From Thermophagus sp052400625 (GTDB lineage Bacteria; Bacteroidota; Bacteroidia; Bacteroidales; Marinilabiliaceae), in the NCBI GenBank assembly GCA_052400625.1, contig JBQTGH010000015.1: a DNA stretch of 64,000 bases; one strand, given 5' to 3'. A model generated the notes under the pieces. It had not been told where the DNA came from, made no database searches, and saw nothing but the letters and a program-made list of their open reading frames with translations. The first letter of the stretch is position 1; every line of letters starts with the position of its first letter. Shown in pieces: positions 1 through 9,472 of this stretch. The translations under genes were made by a program, and so were the position numbers.

Positions 1-10
1 TAAGCGGATG

Positions 11-41
11 CAAAAGTATACCTTTTATCCAGACTTCCCAA
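11..41 (-). promoter_or_regulatory. Bacteroidota-type promoter reading out of the left edge
   Basis: On the minus strand TACTTTTG (18 to 11) matches the Bacteroidota -7 consensus TAnnTTTG, and a TTG (41 to 39) lies 20 bases upstream at the -33 position. It would drive a gene beyond the left edge of the window. This is a consensus match only. Confidence 0.45.
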
Positions 42-194
42 CCTTATCTCGCTCTTTTTTTCTAAAAAAATGCTAATTACCTTTATATCAATAACTAGTT
101 TTTTGCATTCTAACTACACTCATCGGGGCAATCACGCTTCTCCCCCAAGCATTGAGGTTCATCATAATCAGGAATTATTAAAAAATCACCACCA

Positions 195-968
195 CTACAT
201 CTGATTATTTTTATTGAGAAATCCTTCTCTCATCTGTTTAAAAAACTTTGAGGCATAGATGAAATCATTCAATTCCTTATTGTCGGAAGTTAAAATGTCT
301 TCTTTTGTACCTTCCCAAGCCTTTTCCCCACCGGCAATAAACACAATCTTTTCCCCAATTCCCATCACCGAGTTCATATCATGGGTATTAATAATAGTCG
401 TCATATTAAACTCTTTGGTAATTTCATATATCAATTCATCGATAACGATAGCAGTCTTGGGGTCTAGGCCCGAATTAGGCTCATCGCAGAACAAATATTT
501 CGGATTAAGAGAAATCGCTCGAGCAATGGCCACTCTTTTTTGCATTCCACCACTCAATTCGGAAGGATATAGTTCATTGGCCTTTTCCAGATTTACTTTT
601 TTCAAGCAAAAGTTGGTTCGATCTCTTTTTTCTGCGGAAGACATGTCCGAAAACACATCAAGGGGAAATCGCACATTTTCCTCCACCGTTTTGGAATCAA
701 AAAGCGCAGATCCCTGAAAAAGCATCCCTATTTCTTTTCGAATAAACTTCCTCTCTTTTTCAGACATATGAGTAAAACTTCGTCCATCATAAACAATTTC
801 CCCTTTGTCCACTTCATGAAGTCCTACAATAGACTTTAACAGTACGGTTTTTCCTGAGCCGCTTCTTCCAATAATCAAATTGACTTTACCAGGTTCAAAC
901 AGTGCAGAAACATTTTTCAATATATCAATTCCGTCAAAGGATTTATATACATTTTTAACTTCGATCAT
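195..968 (-). CDS. mlaF: ABC transporter ATP-binding protein, MlaF-like
   Basis: This is the cytoplasmic ATPase of an Mla/Ttg2-type phospholipid transporter, which powers lipid movement between the outer and inner membranes. The 257-residue protein has Walker A GRSGSGKT at 34-41, the ABC signature LSGGMQKR at 138-145 and Walker B ending CDEP near 164. Its length is usual for MlaF. It overlaps the upstream permease gene by four bases (ATGA type), so the two are surely co-transcribed and translationally coupled. The MlaD-like substrate-binding partner is not in the window. The family call is firm; the lipid substrate is inferred from the family. Confidence 0.85.
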   Translation of the reverse strand: MIEVKNVYKSFDGIDILKNVSALFEPGKVNLIIGRSGSGKTVLLKSIVGLHEVDKGEIVYDGRSFTHMSEKERKFIRKEIGMLFQGSALFDSKTVEENVRFPLDVFSDMSSAEKRDRTNFCLKKVNLEKANELYPSELSGGMQKRVAIARAISLNPKYLFCDEPNSGLDPKTAIVIDELIYEITKEFNMTTIINTHDMNSVMGIGEKIVFIAGGEKAWEGTKEDILTSDNKELNDFIYASKFFKQMREGFLNKNNQM

Positions 969-1705
969 GCCAACAATAGTTGAGTAAGAATAAGATTGAA
1001 CAAAAGAATCTGAATGCTGCTCACGACAACAGCTCTGGTACTACAACGTCCTACTTCAAGAGAACCTCCTGAAGTATAATATCCCCAGTAACCGGAAATT
1101 GTTGCAATAAGAAATCCGAAAACAACCGATTTAATCAAGGAATAAACAATATAAAAAGGGATAAACGCATATTGAATACCATAAATATATTCGGCGGATG
1201 GCACAACGCCGGTGAAAGATCCTGCCGCCCAACCACCAAAAATACCGATCCCCATACTAATCATCACCAAAAAAGGATTAATGAATACCATGGCAACGAC
1301 TTTCGGAAGAACAAGGTAATTGGCCGAATTAATCCCCATGACATCTAGGGCATCAATCTGCTCGGTAACCCTCATGGTGCCAATTTCCGATGCAATATGG
1401 GATCCCACTTTGCCTGCCAGTATCAACGATACAATGGTAGATGAAAACTCCAACAGTATCGTATCACGAGCCGCCACCCCAACGGTATATCTGGGTATTA
1501 TCGGCAATTCAATATTATAAGCCGTTTGCAGGGTTATCACCGCCCCGATAAATACAGATATTATAGCCACAATACCCAAAGATCCAACTCCCAGGTCATC
1601 AATTTCGTCAATAATCTGTTTAAAAAAAATACCTGGCTTCACCGGTTTCCCAAAAACCTTTCCTAAAAATAGGAAATAACGTCCTGTATGAAATAAAAAA
1701 GTCAT
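965..1705 (-). CDS. mlaE: MlaE family lipid ABC transporter permease
   Basis: This inner-membrane permease partners the ATPase encoded just downstream. The 246 residues contain about five hydrophobic segments and the family-typical stretch near residues 95-125 (GKVGSHIASEIGTMRVTEQI) that contacts the ATPase. The pair corresponds to the two-gene Mla permease/ATPase unit that in many Bacteroidota lies apart from mlaD. I see no clear promoter in the spacer upstream. The family assignment is strong; the direction of lipid transport cannot be read from the sequence. Confidence 0.85.
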   Translation of the reverse strand: MTFLFHTGRYFLFLGKVFGKPVKPGIFFKQIIDEIDDLGVGSLGIVAIISVFIGAVITLQTAYNIELPIIPRYTVGVAARDTILLEFSSTIVSLILAGKVGSHIASEIGTMRVTEQIDALDVMGINSANYLVLPKVVAMVFINPFLVMISMGIGIFGGWAAGSFTGVVPSAEYIYGIQYAFIPFYIVYSLIKSVVFGFLIATISGYWGYYTSGGSLEVGRCSTRAVVVSSIQILLFNLILTQLLLA

Positions 1706-2275
1706 TGCAAATTTCTTTAAATAGTAACTAAATTAGCAACATCAATCAAATATTCAGATTGAATCATTAGAACAACATTTATTTAACCATTGGTCGAATG
1801 AAACGCGCATTCAACATTCATTACTGAAACCATCCCATATTGACATGCTCGTTTCATTCTGAAAAAAATTAAGCAATATGATTCACCCTAAAGTGATGCC
1901 ACCTTTAATTATTTATGCCGAAAAACCTGCCCAAGAATACCATTATGGTTCCTTTTAATGGGATGTGCGAAGAAGGATAATTCTTCGCACAAAGGCAGAG
2001 CGGTATAAGATCTGTATATTCTACACAAAATTAACTAATTTCAGACACCACAACATGAAAACATGGTATTCGGTAAAACGGCACACTTTATGATGCAAGC
2101 ACAAAACGGGGGCCACCAAGCTTTTCAAACAAGAATTAATTTTTCAATTGCATTGGTCATTTACTGGCCCTCAACACCTTACTTAACAAATTTACCGTGT
2201 CCGAAAAATTGGGCCAGTCAAAAACATCGATATGCATTGTCTTAAAAAAATAAACGTAAATATAAACCAAATAAC
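1706..2275. other. 570-bp intergenic region, no gene
   Basis: This is a divergent spacer between the Mla pair and the guanylyltransferase. The short open frames in it have no coding features. Its only structure is the inverted repeat listed separately at 1788-1859. I found no convincing promoter pair. Confidence 0.5.
1788..1859. repeat. REP-like inverted repeat, copy A
   Basis: The left arm GAATGAAACGCGCAT (1796-1810) and the right arm ATGCTCGTTTCATTC (1845-1859) are inverted repeats with one mismatch around a 34-base loop. The flank CATTGGTC (1788-1795) and the right arm recur at 37053-37135, so this is a dispersed element rather than a local hairpin. Confidence 0.6.
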
Positions 2276-3349
2276 ATGAAGAACAACACTTATTGTGTCA
2301 TCATGGCAGGTGGCGTTGGCAGCCGCTTCTGGCCATTAAGCAAGACCAGTACACCAAAGCAATTTCTGGATATTTTGGGAACCGGCAAAAGTTTAATTCG
2401 CCAAACTTACGAACGATTTGCGCCTTTATGTCCCAAAGAAAATATTCTGGTTGTCACCAGCCGTGCCTACATAGATTTGGTGCAGGACCATATTCCTGAA
2501 CTAAAACCAGAACAAATATTATCAGAACCATTCAGGCGAAACACCGCCCCATGTATTGCTTTTGCCAATAGATGGATCGAAGAACGATGCAAGGAGGCCA
2601 ATATCATCGTTACCCCTGCAGATCATCTGATCATCAATGAAACAGAGTTCAGAACGGCGATGAAAAACGGCCTGGAATTCATCAGCCAACAGGATGCCTT
2701 ATTAACACTTGGCATAAAACCTCACCGCCCTGAAACCGGCTACGGATATATTCAGGCCGAAAATGGGAAAGAGGATAAAAGCAACTTTAAAAAAGTAAAA
2801 ACTTTTACAGAAAAACCCAACGCAGAGCTGGCACGGGTATTTTTTGAAAGCGGTGAATTTTTCTGGAATTCGGGAATTTTCTTATGGTCTCTCAAAAGCA
2901 TTAACAAAGCGTTTGATCTCCACTTAAAAGAGGTAAAGCAGTTGTTTGATCCACTAACGGCATCTCCCTCCTTCGATACCAAACAAGTTGAAGAAACCTA
3001 TTCGGAATGTAAAAGTATTTCCATCGACTACGGTATCATGGAAAAAGCCGACAATGTATATGTTCAAACAGCCAATTTCGGTTGGTCCGATCTGGGCACA
3101 TGGTCCTCCTTATATGAATACTCGACCCGGGACCATTTAGGTAATGCCACCATTAAAGGGCAGGTATTACTGTACGACACCAATAATTCCATCGTCAATA
3201 TTCCATCGGATAAAGTAGCCGTTATCCAAGGATTGTCAGATTACATTGTAGTAGATTCGGGAGATGCATTATTAATTTGTCCGAAACAGAATGAACAACA
3301 AATTAGGCAGTTCACAACAGACATAAAAACGGAATTCGGAAAAGAATAA
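2276..3349 (+). CDS. manC: mannose-1-phosphate guanylyltransferase
   Basis: It makes GDP-mannose from mannose-1-phosphate and GTP, feeding mannose and fucose into surface polysaccharides and glycoproteins. The 357-residue protein opens with the nucleotidyltransferase motif GGVGSRFWP at 12-20 followed by TPKQF, and has the family segments FTEKP and FFWNSGIFLW. It lacks the C-terminal cupin isomerase domain of the bifunctional ManC/AlgA enzymes (about 470 residues), so it is the short monofunctional form common in Bacteroidota. It is a single gene, ending at a hairpin terminator shared with the convergent gldN. Confidence 0.9.
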   Translation: MKNNTYCVIMAGGVGSRFWPLSKTSTPKQFLDILGTGKSLIRQTYERFAPLCPKENILVVTSRAYIDLVQDHIPELKPEQILSEPFRRNTAPCIAFANRWIEERCKEANIIVTPADHLIINETEFRTAMKNGLEFISQQDALLTLGIKPHRPETGYGYIQAENGKEDKSNFKKVKTFTEKPNAELARVFFESGEFFWNSGIFLWSLKSINKAFDLHLKEVKQLFDPLTASPSFDTKQVEETYSECKSISIDYGIMEKADNVYVQTANFGWSDLGTWSSLYEYSTRDHLGNATIKGQVLLYDTNNSIVNIPSDKVAVIQGLSDYIVVDSGDALLICPKQNEQQIRQFTTDIKTEFGKE

Positions 3350-3373
3350 AAAAAACAACTGCATTTAATTCAT

Positions 3374-3415
3374 AAAAAAAGGCTGTGCAATTAAAAACTG
3401 CAACAGCCTTTTTTT
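3374..3415. terminator. bidirectional intrinsic terminator between manC and gldN
   Basis: The stem AGGCTGT-GCA / TGC-A-ACAGCCT (3380-3409) is flanked by an A run on the left and a T run on the right. It can therefore end transcription of manC (plus) and of the gld operon (minus). Confidence 0.8.
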
Positions 3416-3442
3416 AACTATGATGAGGTATAAACTTTTATA

Positions 3443-4357
3443 TTAAAACTCCCATAAATCCTGTTCCCATTCAAAAATTTCGTTTTCAATTCTTTTGGAT
3501 TCCAGGATCGCTTCTTTCCCTACTGTATATTCTTGAATACCCCTGTTGTCATAAACGTTGGCTTCTTTTGCGACATAACTGCCAAAATAACGTTTAATAA
3601 AAATGTCATCGAAGCTTCTTCTTTGGGCATCATTTCGGGGATTAAAAACTTCATGTTGAGCAAATAAATCTCTTACTTCGGGGAAATAGACCCAAAACAC
3701 CAACGTTTTCACAACACCCCCTTCAATGCCATCTGCTCCCTGGAAGTTTTCATCCACATATTCCCGAATAGGACAAAGGCCGAGTATTCTCACGTCAAGT
3801 CTGGAATAATTCCGGTCGAAATACCACATTTCTTTAACCATGACCTGTTTAACTTCAAGCGTTTTAGGTCCAACCACAATGTCTTCTTCACTTTGCGAAC
3901 CATCCGCTTTGGTCACCATCCTTTTCTCAACTCCGGCACCTAGACGTTTAAGAATTTCACTTTCATCCGTCATGGGCACTTTAAATTCATCGTTGGCATC
4001 GGGAGAATAGGCAGTGATGGATCCCAGTTTTCCATCATTGGGGTTATCACCAACAACTCCTTTTAGTAATAAATCAATAAGACTGTAGCGTCCATCCATT
4101 GGGGTAGTAGGGTAATAAAGCGGGAGATTCATTTTTTCCCTTAAGTCAATAATTCTCCAAACTTTTTTCGACCATAACACATCAGCCTCCCTAATACTTG
4201 GATAAGGGATGGGTTTTCTATTTTTAACGTGCTTACGTTCAAATAATCCGTCGATAGGGAGATTATCTTCAGCAATCGCATCCTGAGCACGCAGATCTAC
4301 CGCCAATACTCCGACGAAACAAAAAATCATTAATAAAAAAAGTTGCTTTCTCATCAT
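3443..4357 (-). CDS. gldN: type IX secretion system protein GldN/PorN
   Basis: This periplasmic component of the T9SS forms, with the lipoprotein GldK, the large ring under the outer membrane. The start is placed at the methionine pair 4357/4354 because MMRKQLFLL opens a clean signal peptide ending near LRAQ. An in-frame ATG at 4378 would put seven extra residues before it. The protein has the family length (about 300) and the characteristic tryptophan-rich end WEQDLWEF. It is the last gene of the porP-gldKLMN operon, close behind gldM, and ends at the terminator at 3374-3415. Confidence 0.88.
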   Translation of the reverse strand: MMRKQLFLLMIFCFVGVLAVDLRAQDAIAEDNLPIDGLFERKHVKNRKPIPYPSIREADVLWSKKVWRIIDLREKMNLPLYYPTTPMDGRYSLIDLLLKGVVGDNPNDGKLGSITAYSPDANDEFKVPMTDESEILKRLGAGVEKRMVTKADGSQSEEDIVVGPKTLEVKQVMVKEMWYFDRNYSRLDVRILGLCPIREYVDENFQGADGIEGGVVKTLVFWVYFPEVRDLFAQHEVFNPRNDAQRRSFDDIFIKRYFGSYVAKEANVYDNRGIQEYTVGKEAILESKRIENEIFEWEQDLWEF

Positions 4358-4385
4358 AAAGAAATTTATACCATTCAAATTTTAT

Positions 4386-5939
4386 CTATTTCAAAGTAAA
4401 GTTAATAGACCCAAGATCTCTGGTTGACCCATCAGGTCCTTTAGCTTTAATATTATTAAACATCACAACACTTCCCATTGAGGAATTCCGGATAAGGTCT
4501 TTTTGATCCGTCGTAATAATGGCACTTTCACTGTCTTTAAATTGTAAATATCCACTTTTAATGGTACTAACAGTAAATTCTACGACATTAAATTTCAGGT
4601 CAAAATCAAAGTTATCCATTTCAGCCAGCACAATTTCCTGAGCCAATAATAAGCCTTTATCAATTCTACCACCTCGCATGCCTGCTACAGTAGCGATAGG
4701 GTCAGGCACTCTCTTAACCCGGAATTTTTGGCTTCCCAAATTCTGCACTTTTCCATCAATATTAGCCCTAACAGACACGATACACTCCCGTCCAATCGCA
4801 TTCGAATTGGGTGAAACGATATACTGGTTGTGGGAAACCTTTCGAATACGTGCATTCGTAATTCTCACATCCAGTTTTTCACTGGGCACACCAGGTGCAG
4901 ACACCTGAACAGGATTTTCCACTCCAACATAAAAAACATTCATCTTGGTGGGTGAAATGACGACGCCTGGTTCTGAAACCATATAAGACCCGGTCACTTT
5001 TCTTCTGGTGTAAGTACCATCTGGTCCCATAACAGCAATTTCTCCACTCCATTTCTTTTCTCCGGTAGAGGTGGCTGGGATTTCCAGAATACCCCTTCCA
5101 TTTTTAATAGGCAACTTCTTCCCATTCACTGAGACAATGGGAGGTTGGGTGGTATCTCTTGCTGCCAACATAATTTCAGCGTGATAGGTGTCACCCCGCA
5201 TGACATATTCTGATTTAGGAATCACAATCGCCTCAATGCTATTAAAGACAAAAGATCCTTCATCAATTTTTCCATATAAATAACGAACAACATCCGATTC
5301 GGCATTACGCACTTCACTTTGCAACTGGCTCATCATCGCCATACTGGCAGCCAATGGGACGTGCTCAAATTTTTCACTCTCCCAACTTTTTTCAACACCG
5401 TCTTCCTTTGGGGGATTTGTAGGAGTAAGGGTTCTGTCGATGGCATTAATAAGGGCAGAATCTTCCTCGTTAATCATTGTTTTCAGAACATCTCTGAAAT
5501 GCAGAAAATGTTCTTTCAGTTTTTTACTTCTCTCTCCTCCCTTTTCAGTGATCATAACCTGGGCGGCTACATCCTGATTATCAATAGAGGTATAATTGGT
5601 AGGTGTTGCTTCCTCACCATCCGCTGTTTGAACAATTCTATATTTCAATTGCTCAATATGATTGTATAAGCTGTCCGCTTCCTCTTTAACCTTCAGAGCC
5701 TCGAAATACTTTTCCCTCACTTTTGCTTCATTGGTTGCATAAGCACTTTCAAATTCCGCGTAAGCAAGATTGTTCTTTTTCTCTATGGTCTGAACGGTTT
5801 TTCTGATACTCTTATCAACGAGTTCAAAAGCTTTCAGCAATTCCCCGGAAACATTGAGAGCCAACATCGCCGTGAGCATCAGATACATCATTCCGATCAT
5901 CTTTTGTCTCGGCGTTTCAGGACAGTTACCACCGCTCAT
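4386..5939 (-). CDS. gldM: type IX secretion system motor protein GldM/PorM
   Basis: GldM joins GldL in the inner membrane to make the proton-driven T9SS motor and spans the periplasm to reach the GldK/N ring. The 517-residue protein has a short cytoplasmic start containing PRQKMIGMMYL, one transmembrane helix near residues 17-35, a helical region to about 220, and then beta-rich periplasmic domains, as known for the family. Its length is standard. It lies 46 bases after gldL and just before gldN. Confidence 0.92.
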   Translation of the reverse strand: MSGGNCPETPRQKMIGMMYLMLTAMLALNVSGELLKAFELVDKSIRKTVQTIEKKNNLAYAEFESAYATNEAKVREKYFEALKVKEEADSLYNHIEQLKYRIVQTADGEEATPTNYTSIDNQDVAAQVMITEKGGERSKKLKEHFLHFRDVLKTMINEEDSALINAIDRTLTPTNPPKEDGVEKSWESEKFEHVPLAASMAMMSQLQSEVRNAESDVVRYLYGKIDEGSFVFNSIEAIVIPKSEYVMRGDTYHAEIMLAARDTTQPPIVSVNGKKLPIKNGRGILEIPATSTGEKKWSGEIAVMGPDGTYTRRKVTGSYMVSEPGVVISPTKMNVFYVGVENPVQVSAPGVPSEKLDVRITNARIRKVSHNQYIVSPNSNAIGRECIVSVRANIDGKVQNLGSQKFRVKRVPDPIATVAGMRGGRIDKGLLLAQEIVLAEMDNFDFDLKFNVVEFTVSTIKSGYLQFKDSESAIITTDQKDLIRNSSMGSVVMFNNIKAKGPDGSTRDLGSINFTLK

Positions 5940-5985
5940 ATCAATATAAAATGTTTAAGGTTAGTTAATTCTTCTTCCAGCATGT

Positions 5986-6951
5986 TTACGAATTGCTTCC
6001 CATATTCATCGCACTGAGCATATTTCCGTAAATGGTATTAAGCTCGGCAATGGAATGGCTAAGTTTGCCCAATTCTTCTTTATAGGTCTTAGCATCCTCA
6101 ACCGATTGATGAAATTGGTCATGAATGGCCTCGAATTGAGCGGTCACATTTTTGGAAGCTTCCATCTGTTCTGAGAAGCTTTTTAACTGCATCTCATAGA
6201 CCGAGTTAATGGCCGATAATTGTTTATTCGCTTCTGATAACTGTTGATTATAGTTTTCCACCTGACCGGAAACTTTCCCGGTATTTTCATTTATGGCTTG
6301 GCTAAAGTTTTTATAGGATGCCACCAATTCTTTTCCGGATTCCTCGATATCCCGCACAATATTGGATCCTACTGCGGCCATATTCTCAGCAAATTTTTTA
6401 CCGCCTTCAGAGACCTGTTGAGCCACCGAGTTATAGCTATTCTTCAGATGATCGAGTTCCTGAATGCTTTGCGCATGAGAGGTGGACAGTTTATTAACAG
6501 ATTCCGAAGCCATTTTCATACTTTGAAGATAACTTTCTGTAGCCAAGGAAGCATCGCTAAGGTCTGACAATTGCCCTGAAGTAGCCGCCAATTTTTTTAT
6601 TCCTTCACCAAGCTTCTCTACCACGTCAGGTTCCAACGTTCCACTTTCTATTAAAGCGGCCAAATCACTTCCACCTCCACCACCGCCTCTTCTAAGATCT
6701 TCTCGTGGCTCCAATCCCACCAACTCGGGAAAAACAATACTCCAATCAGGCATTTCATGAGGAGGCTCAAAGGCCGAAAGAAAGAAAATAATAATTTCTG
6801 TTCCCATTCCTATGTTCAGCATAATTCCAGCTCCAGGATAGTGCTGAATTTTAAATAACGCACCAGCTAACACAAGAGCAGCACCCCATCCATATACCTT
6901 TGCCATAAATTTTTTATACGCGGGGCTCTGAACTAATTCTGCAAGACTCAT
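5986..6951 (-). CDS. gldL: type IX secretion system motor protein GldL/PorL
   Basis: GldL is the inner-membrane stator-like subunit of the T9SS motor. Two hydrophobic helices lie near residues 20-37 and 42-61. They carry K34 (in FKIQHYPG) and the intramembrane glutamate E52 (in GTEIIIFF), matching the polar residues that function in proton use in studied homologues. A glycine run follows near residue 90, then a long coiled-coil cytoplasmic tail. At 321 residues it is longer than the Flavobacterium form (about 215) but in the range of Bacteroidales PorL. It sits between gldK and gldM. Confidence 0.9.
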   Translation of the reverse strand: MSLAELVQSPAYKKFMAKVYGWGAALVLAGALFKIQHYPGAGIMLNIGMGTEIIIFFLSAFEPPHEMPDWSIVFPELVGLEPREDLRRGGGGGGSDLAALIESGTLEPDVVEKLGEGIKKLAATSGQLSDLSDASLATESYLQSMKMASESVNKLSTSHAQSIQELDHLKNSYNSVAQQVSEGGKKFAENMAAVGSNIVRDIEESGKELVASYKNFSQAINENTGKVSGQVENYNQQLSEANKQLSAINSVYEMQLKSFSEQMEASKNVTAQFEAIHDQFHQSVEDAKTYKEELGKLSHSIAELNTIYGNMLSAMNMGSNS

Positions 6952-6982
6952 ATTGAATAATTTTACTTTTTCAAGACATTAA

Positions 6983-8311
6983 TTAACCACCAATATAATC
7001 TCTAACACAACGGAAGCCGATATATGATTTTGAAGAATCCTGATATTCATAAGTGCGAGCTCCATTCTGAAGGAAATAACCGATATCCTTCCAAGACCCT
7101 CCACGAATCACTTTTCTCTTTAAAACTTCAGGATCGTCCGGTAAGGCATTGTATTTGTATGTTGGACTAATATCATGCATAAAACCATATGAAGATTCAT
7201 CATAAGCACTGGAAGTCCATTCCGCTACATTACCTGCCATGTCAAACAGACCAAAGTCATTGGGCGCAAAATTTGCAACAGACATGGTATACATACCACC
7301 ATCGTCCCCATATCGGCCCCTTAATGGTTTGAAATTAGCAAGGAAACATCCTTGATTATTACGGGTATAATACCCGCCCCAAGGGTATTTATTCTGATCC
7401 AACCCCCCTCTTGCGGCATACTCCCATTCAGCTTCACTGGGCAACCGGTAATTCATCACCAACGGCTCCCCTTTACTGGCGAGGTAATTGTTCAATAACT
7501 GGGTTCTCCAGATGGCAAAAGCAGTGGCCTGTTTCCAGGTGACGCCAACGACCGGATACTCGTCGAATCCGGGATGCCAGAAGTATTTTTCCGTCAATGG
7601 TTCATTGAATGAATAGGTAAAGTCAGCAATCCAACAAAGGGTATCTGGATAAACCAAGACCTGATCACTCATTATAAAAGCAGACCGATCAGTAATCTCG
7701 CGCTCTTTCCCATATTGGTCATATACTACCCCTTCGTATTCTTTAGTCTCAAAGTTATAACGATTGCTTTTTTTGGCTGCTTGTTGAAGGTCTACCCATT
7801 GATAATCATACACCAGTTTTCTAGTATCAATTTCTTTTCTTCTAAAAAATCGCTCATTTTCTGGCAGATACATCTCCTCAAGGATGGGCGCATACTCTTC
7901 GTCGTCCCACTCAATAGGTTCGTCCCAGTTAAGATAAGGAGGATCAATAGGGTTCCCAAATTTATCCTCAGCAATTAAAAAGTCTTCAAATTGCTGTCCC
8001 AATAAGCGACGGGCAATAGAATCTCGCACCCAGTATACAAACTGGCGATACTCAGAGTTGGTAATCTCTGTTTCATCCATCCAGAATGATGGGACAGAAA
8101 TTGTTCTTTTCTGCGAATTCATGGTGTAGGCCATGTCCTCATCCGCAAGTCCCATGTTGAAACTTCCTTGTGGAATAAAAATCATTCCATATGGATCGGG
8201 CTCATAAAAAGCCGCTTTCCGGGACACACCGACGAGCTCTCCTCCGCCGGATTTGCCACATCCGTATAAAACGGTAACTACGATAATACTCAGGGCAACA
8301 ACTTTCTTCAT
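6983..8311 (-). CDS. gldK: type IX secretion system lipoprotein GldK/PorK
   Basis: GldK is the outer-membrane lipoprotein of the T9SS periplasmic ring with GldN. The start at 8311 is chosen because MKKVVALSIIVVTVLYGC is a complete lipoprotein signal with the acylated Cys at 18. A start at 8329 would add six residues before it. The rest is a formylglycine-generating-enzyme (sulfatase-modifying factor) fold, seen in RLPSEAEWEYAARGG, GNVAEWTSSAY, RGGSWKD and GFRCVRD. In GldK this fold is structural, not catalytic. It is the second gene of the operon. Confidence 0.92.
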   Translation of the reverse strand: MKKVVALSIIVVTVLYGCGKSGGGELVGVSRKAAFYEPDPYGMIFIPQGSFNMGLADEDMAYTMNSQKRTISVPSFWMDETEITNSEYRQFVYWVRDSIARRLLGQQFEDFLIAEDKFGNPIDPPYLNWDEPIEWDDEEYAPILEEMYLPENERFFRRKEIDTRKLVYDYQWVDLQQAAKKSNRYNFETKEYEGVVYDQYGKEREITDRSAFIMSDQVLVYPDTLCWIADFTYSFNEPLTEKYFWHPGFDEYPVVGVTWKQATAFAIWRTQLLNNYLASKGEPLVMNYRLPSEAEWEYAARGGLDQNKYPWGGYYTRNNQGCFLANFKPLRGRYGDDGGMYTMSVANFAPNDFGLFDMAGNVAEWTSSAYDESSYGFMHDISPTYKYNALPDDPEVLKRKVIRGGSWKDIGYFLQNGARTYEYQDSSKSYIGFRCVRDYIGG

Positions 8312-8342
8312 AGTATTTATGATAATCAATTTTGTTCCTAAA

Positions 8343-9419
8343 TTATAAAAATCTAACGCTCTTATATCTTTTGTTCTTTTTATTAATTTTCAAATCAAAT
8401 GAATACCCCACTACTATTTCATGAGACCCGTTACTTCCTGCACTTCCCAACTGAGAAGTGGTGATATCGTAACTATATCCGGCCCACATCCCATTTTCAA
8501 ATCTTAATCCCCCCAACAATACAATTGCATCCTGGTAACGATAAGAGATGCCCCCCCAATATTTGTCTCCAAATTCGATATTCAAGTTCCAGTCGATCTG
8601 CCAACTTCCACCTCCCAATCTACCGAAAAAAGAAGGTTTTAATGTGTATCTTCGTTCATCCGCATCAAAACTATATCCTCCCGCAAGAAACATGGAGCGG
8701 TGAATATATACGTAAAAATCTTCCTGAAAGTTTGGTTTGGGGGCAAATAAATGTTGAATTGATATTCCACCATACCATTTTTTGCCCTGATAAAAGGCTC
8801 CTACACCAAAGTCCGGGGTATAACCGGCAACTTCTGTAGCAGGCACCAAAGGATCATTCTCATTATGATAATCACTCTCAGGGAGCGTCACACCGCTACC
8901 ATCAAAACTCTGACTAATAATGGCCGTGGATATACCAACCCCCAATGTGCCATCCGACAAAATCAACTGTCTGGCAAAAGAGGCCCGGATCATCCAATTG
9001 GAAAATAACCCTGCTTTGTCGCTCATCACTTCAAAACCAACACCACCTTTTTTTTCAAAAATATCAAGTGGGACATCTGCTCCTGCTACCGTTGTAACCG
9101 GTGCGCCATCCAGTCCCGTCCATTGGTTGCGATTGATAACCTGCACATTCATTTGTTTTTGGCTACCGGCATATCCCGGATTACCACTGAGCAGATTAAA
9201 CATATTCTGACTAAACAAAGGATCAAATTGGGCATATAGATTGTCGGCAGATATACATAAAATAGTGATTAATATTAATCCGATTCTACTTTTACTATCC
9301 GACAAAAAATGAATGACATGCTCTGATCCTTCCTTCCCATCGCCCCATACACGTCTACCATTCAATCTCTTACAACAAACAAAAGAACGTATATATTTTA
9401 TGCATTTCGACAAAACCAT
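8343..9419 (-). CDS. porP: PorP/SprF family type IX secretion outer-membrane protein
   Basis: Members of this family are outer-membrane beta-barrels associated with T9SS; in this operon position the protein is the likely PorP orthologue. The mature part starts with QFDPLFSQNMFNLLSGNPGYAGS, written here in two pieces: QFDPLFSQNMF and NLLSGNPGYAGS are the family hallmark. Barrel strands follow to the end. The signal peptide (IGLILITILCISADNLYAQ) is preceded by about 40 unusual basic and Cys-containing residues if the only upstream ATG (9419) is used. A TTG near 9302 would give a normal signal peptide, so the start is uncertain. Confidence 0.82.
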   Translation of the reverse strand: MVLSKCIKYIRSFVCCKRLNGRRVWGDGKEGSEHVIHFLSDSKSRIGLILITILCISADNLYAQFDPLFSQNMFNLLSGNPGYAGSQKQMNVQVINRNQWTGLDGAPVTTVAGADVPLDIFEKKGGVGFEVMSDKAGLFSNWMIRASFARQLILSDGTLGVGISTAIISQSFDGSGVTLPESDYHNENDPLVPATEVAGYTPDFGVGAFYQGKKWYGGISIQHLFAPKPNFQEDFYVYIHRSMFLAGGYSFDADERRYTLKPSFFGRLGGGSWQIDWNLNIEFGDKYWGGISYRYQDAIVLLGGLRFENGMWAGYSYDITTSQLGSAGSNGSHEIVVGYSFDLKINKKNKRYKSVRFL

Positions 9420-9472
9420 ATACTATATTTTCCCGGTAAAGGTTTCGTTTTTCGCCCAGAAACTCGGATTCA

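Noticed and set aside
2063..2245. Small 60-codon frame before manC
   Set aside because: No ribosome-binding site, no similarity recognised, and composition like the surrounding spacer.
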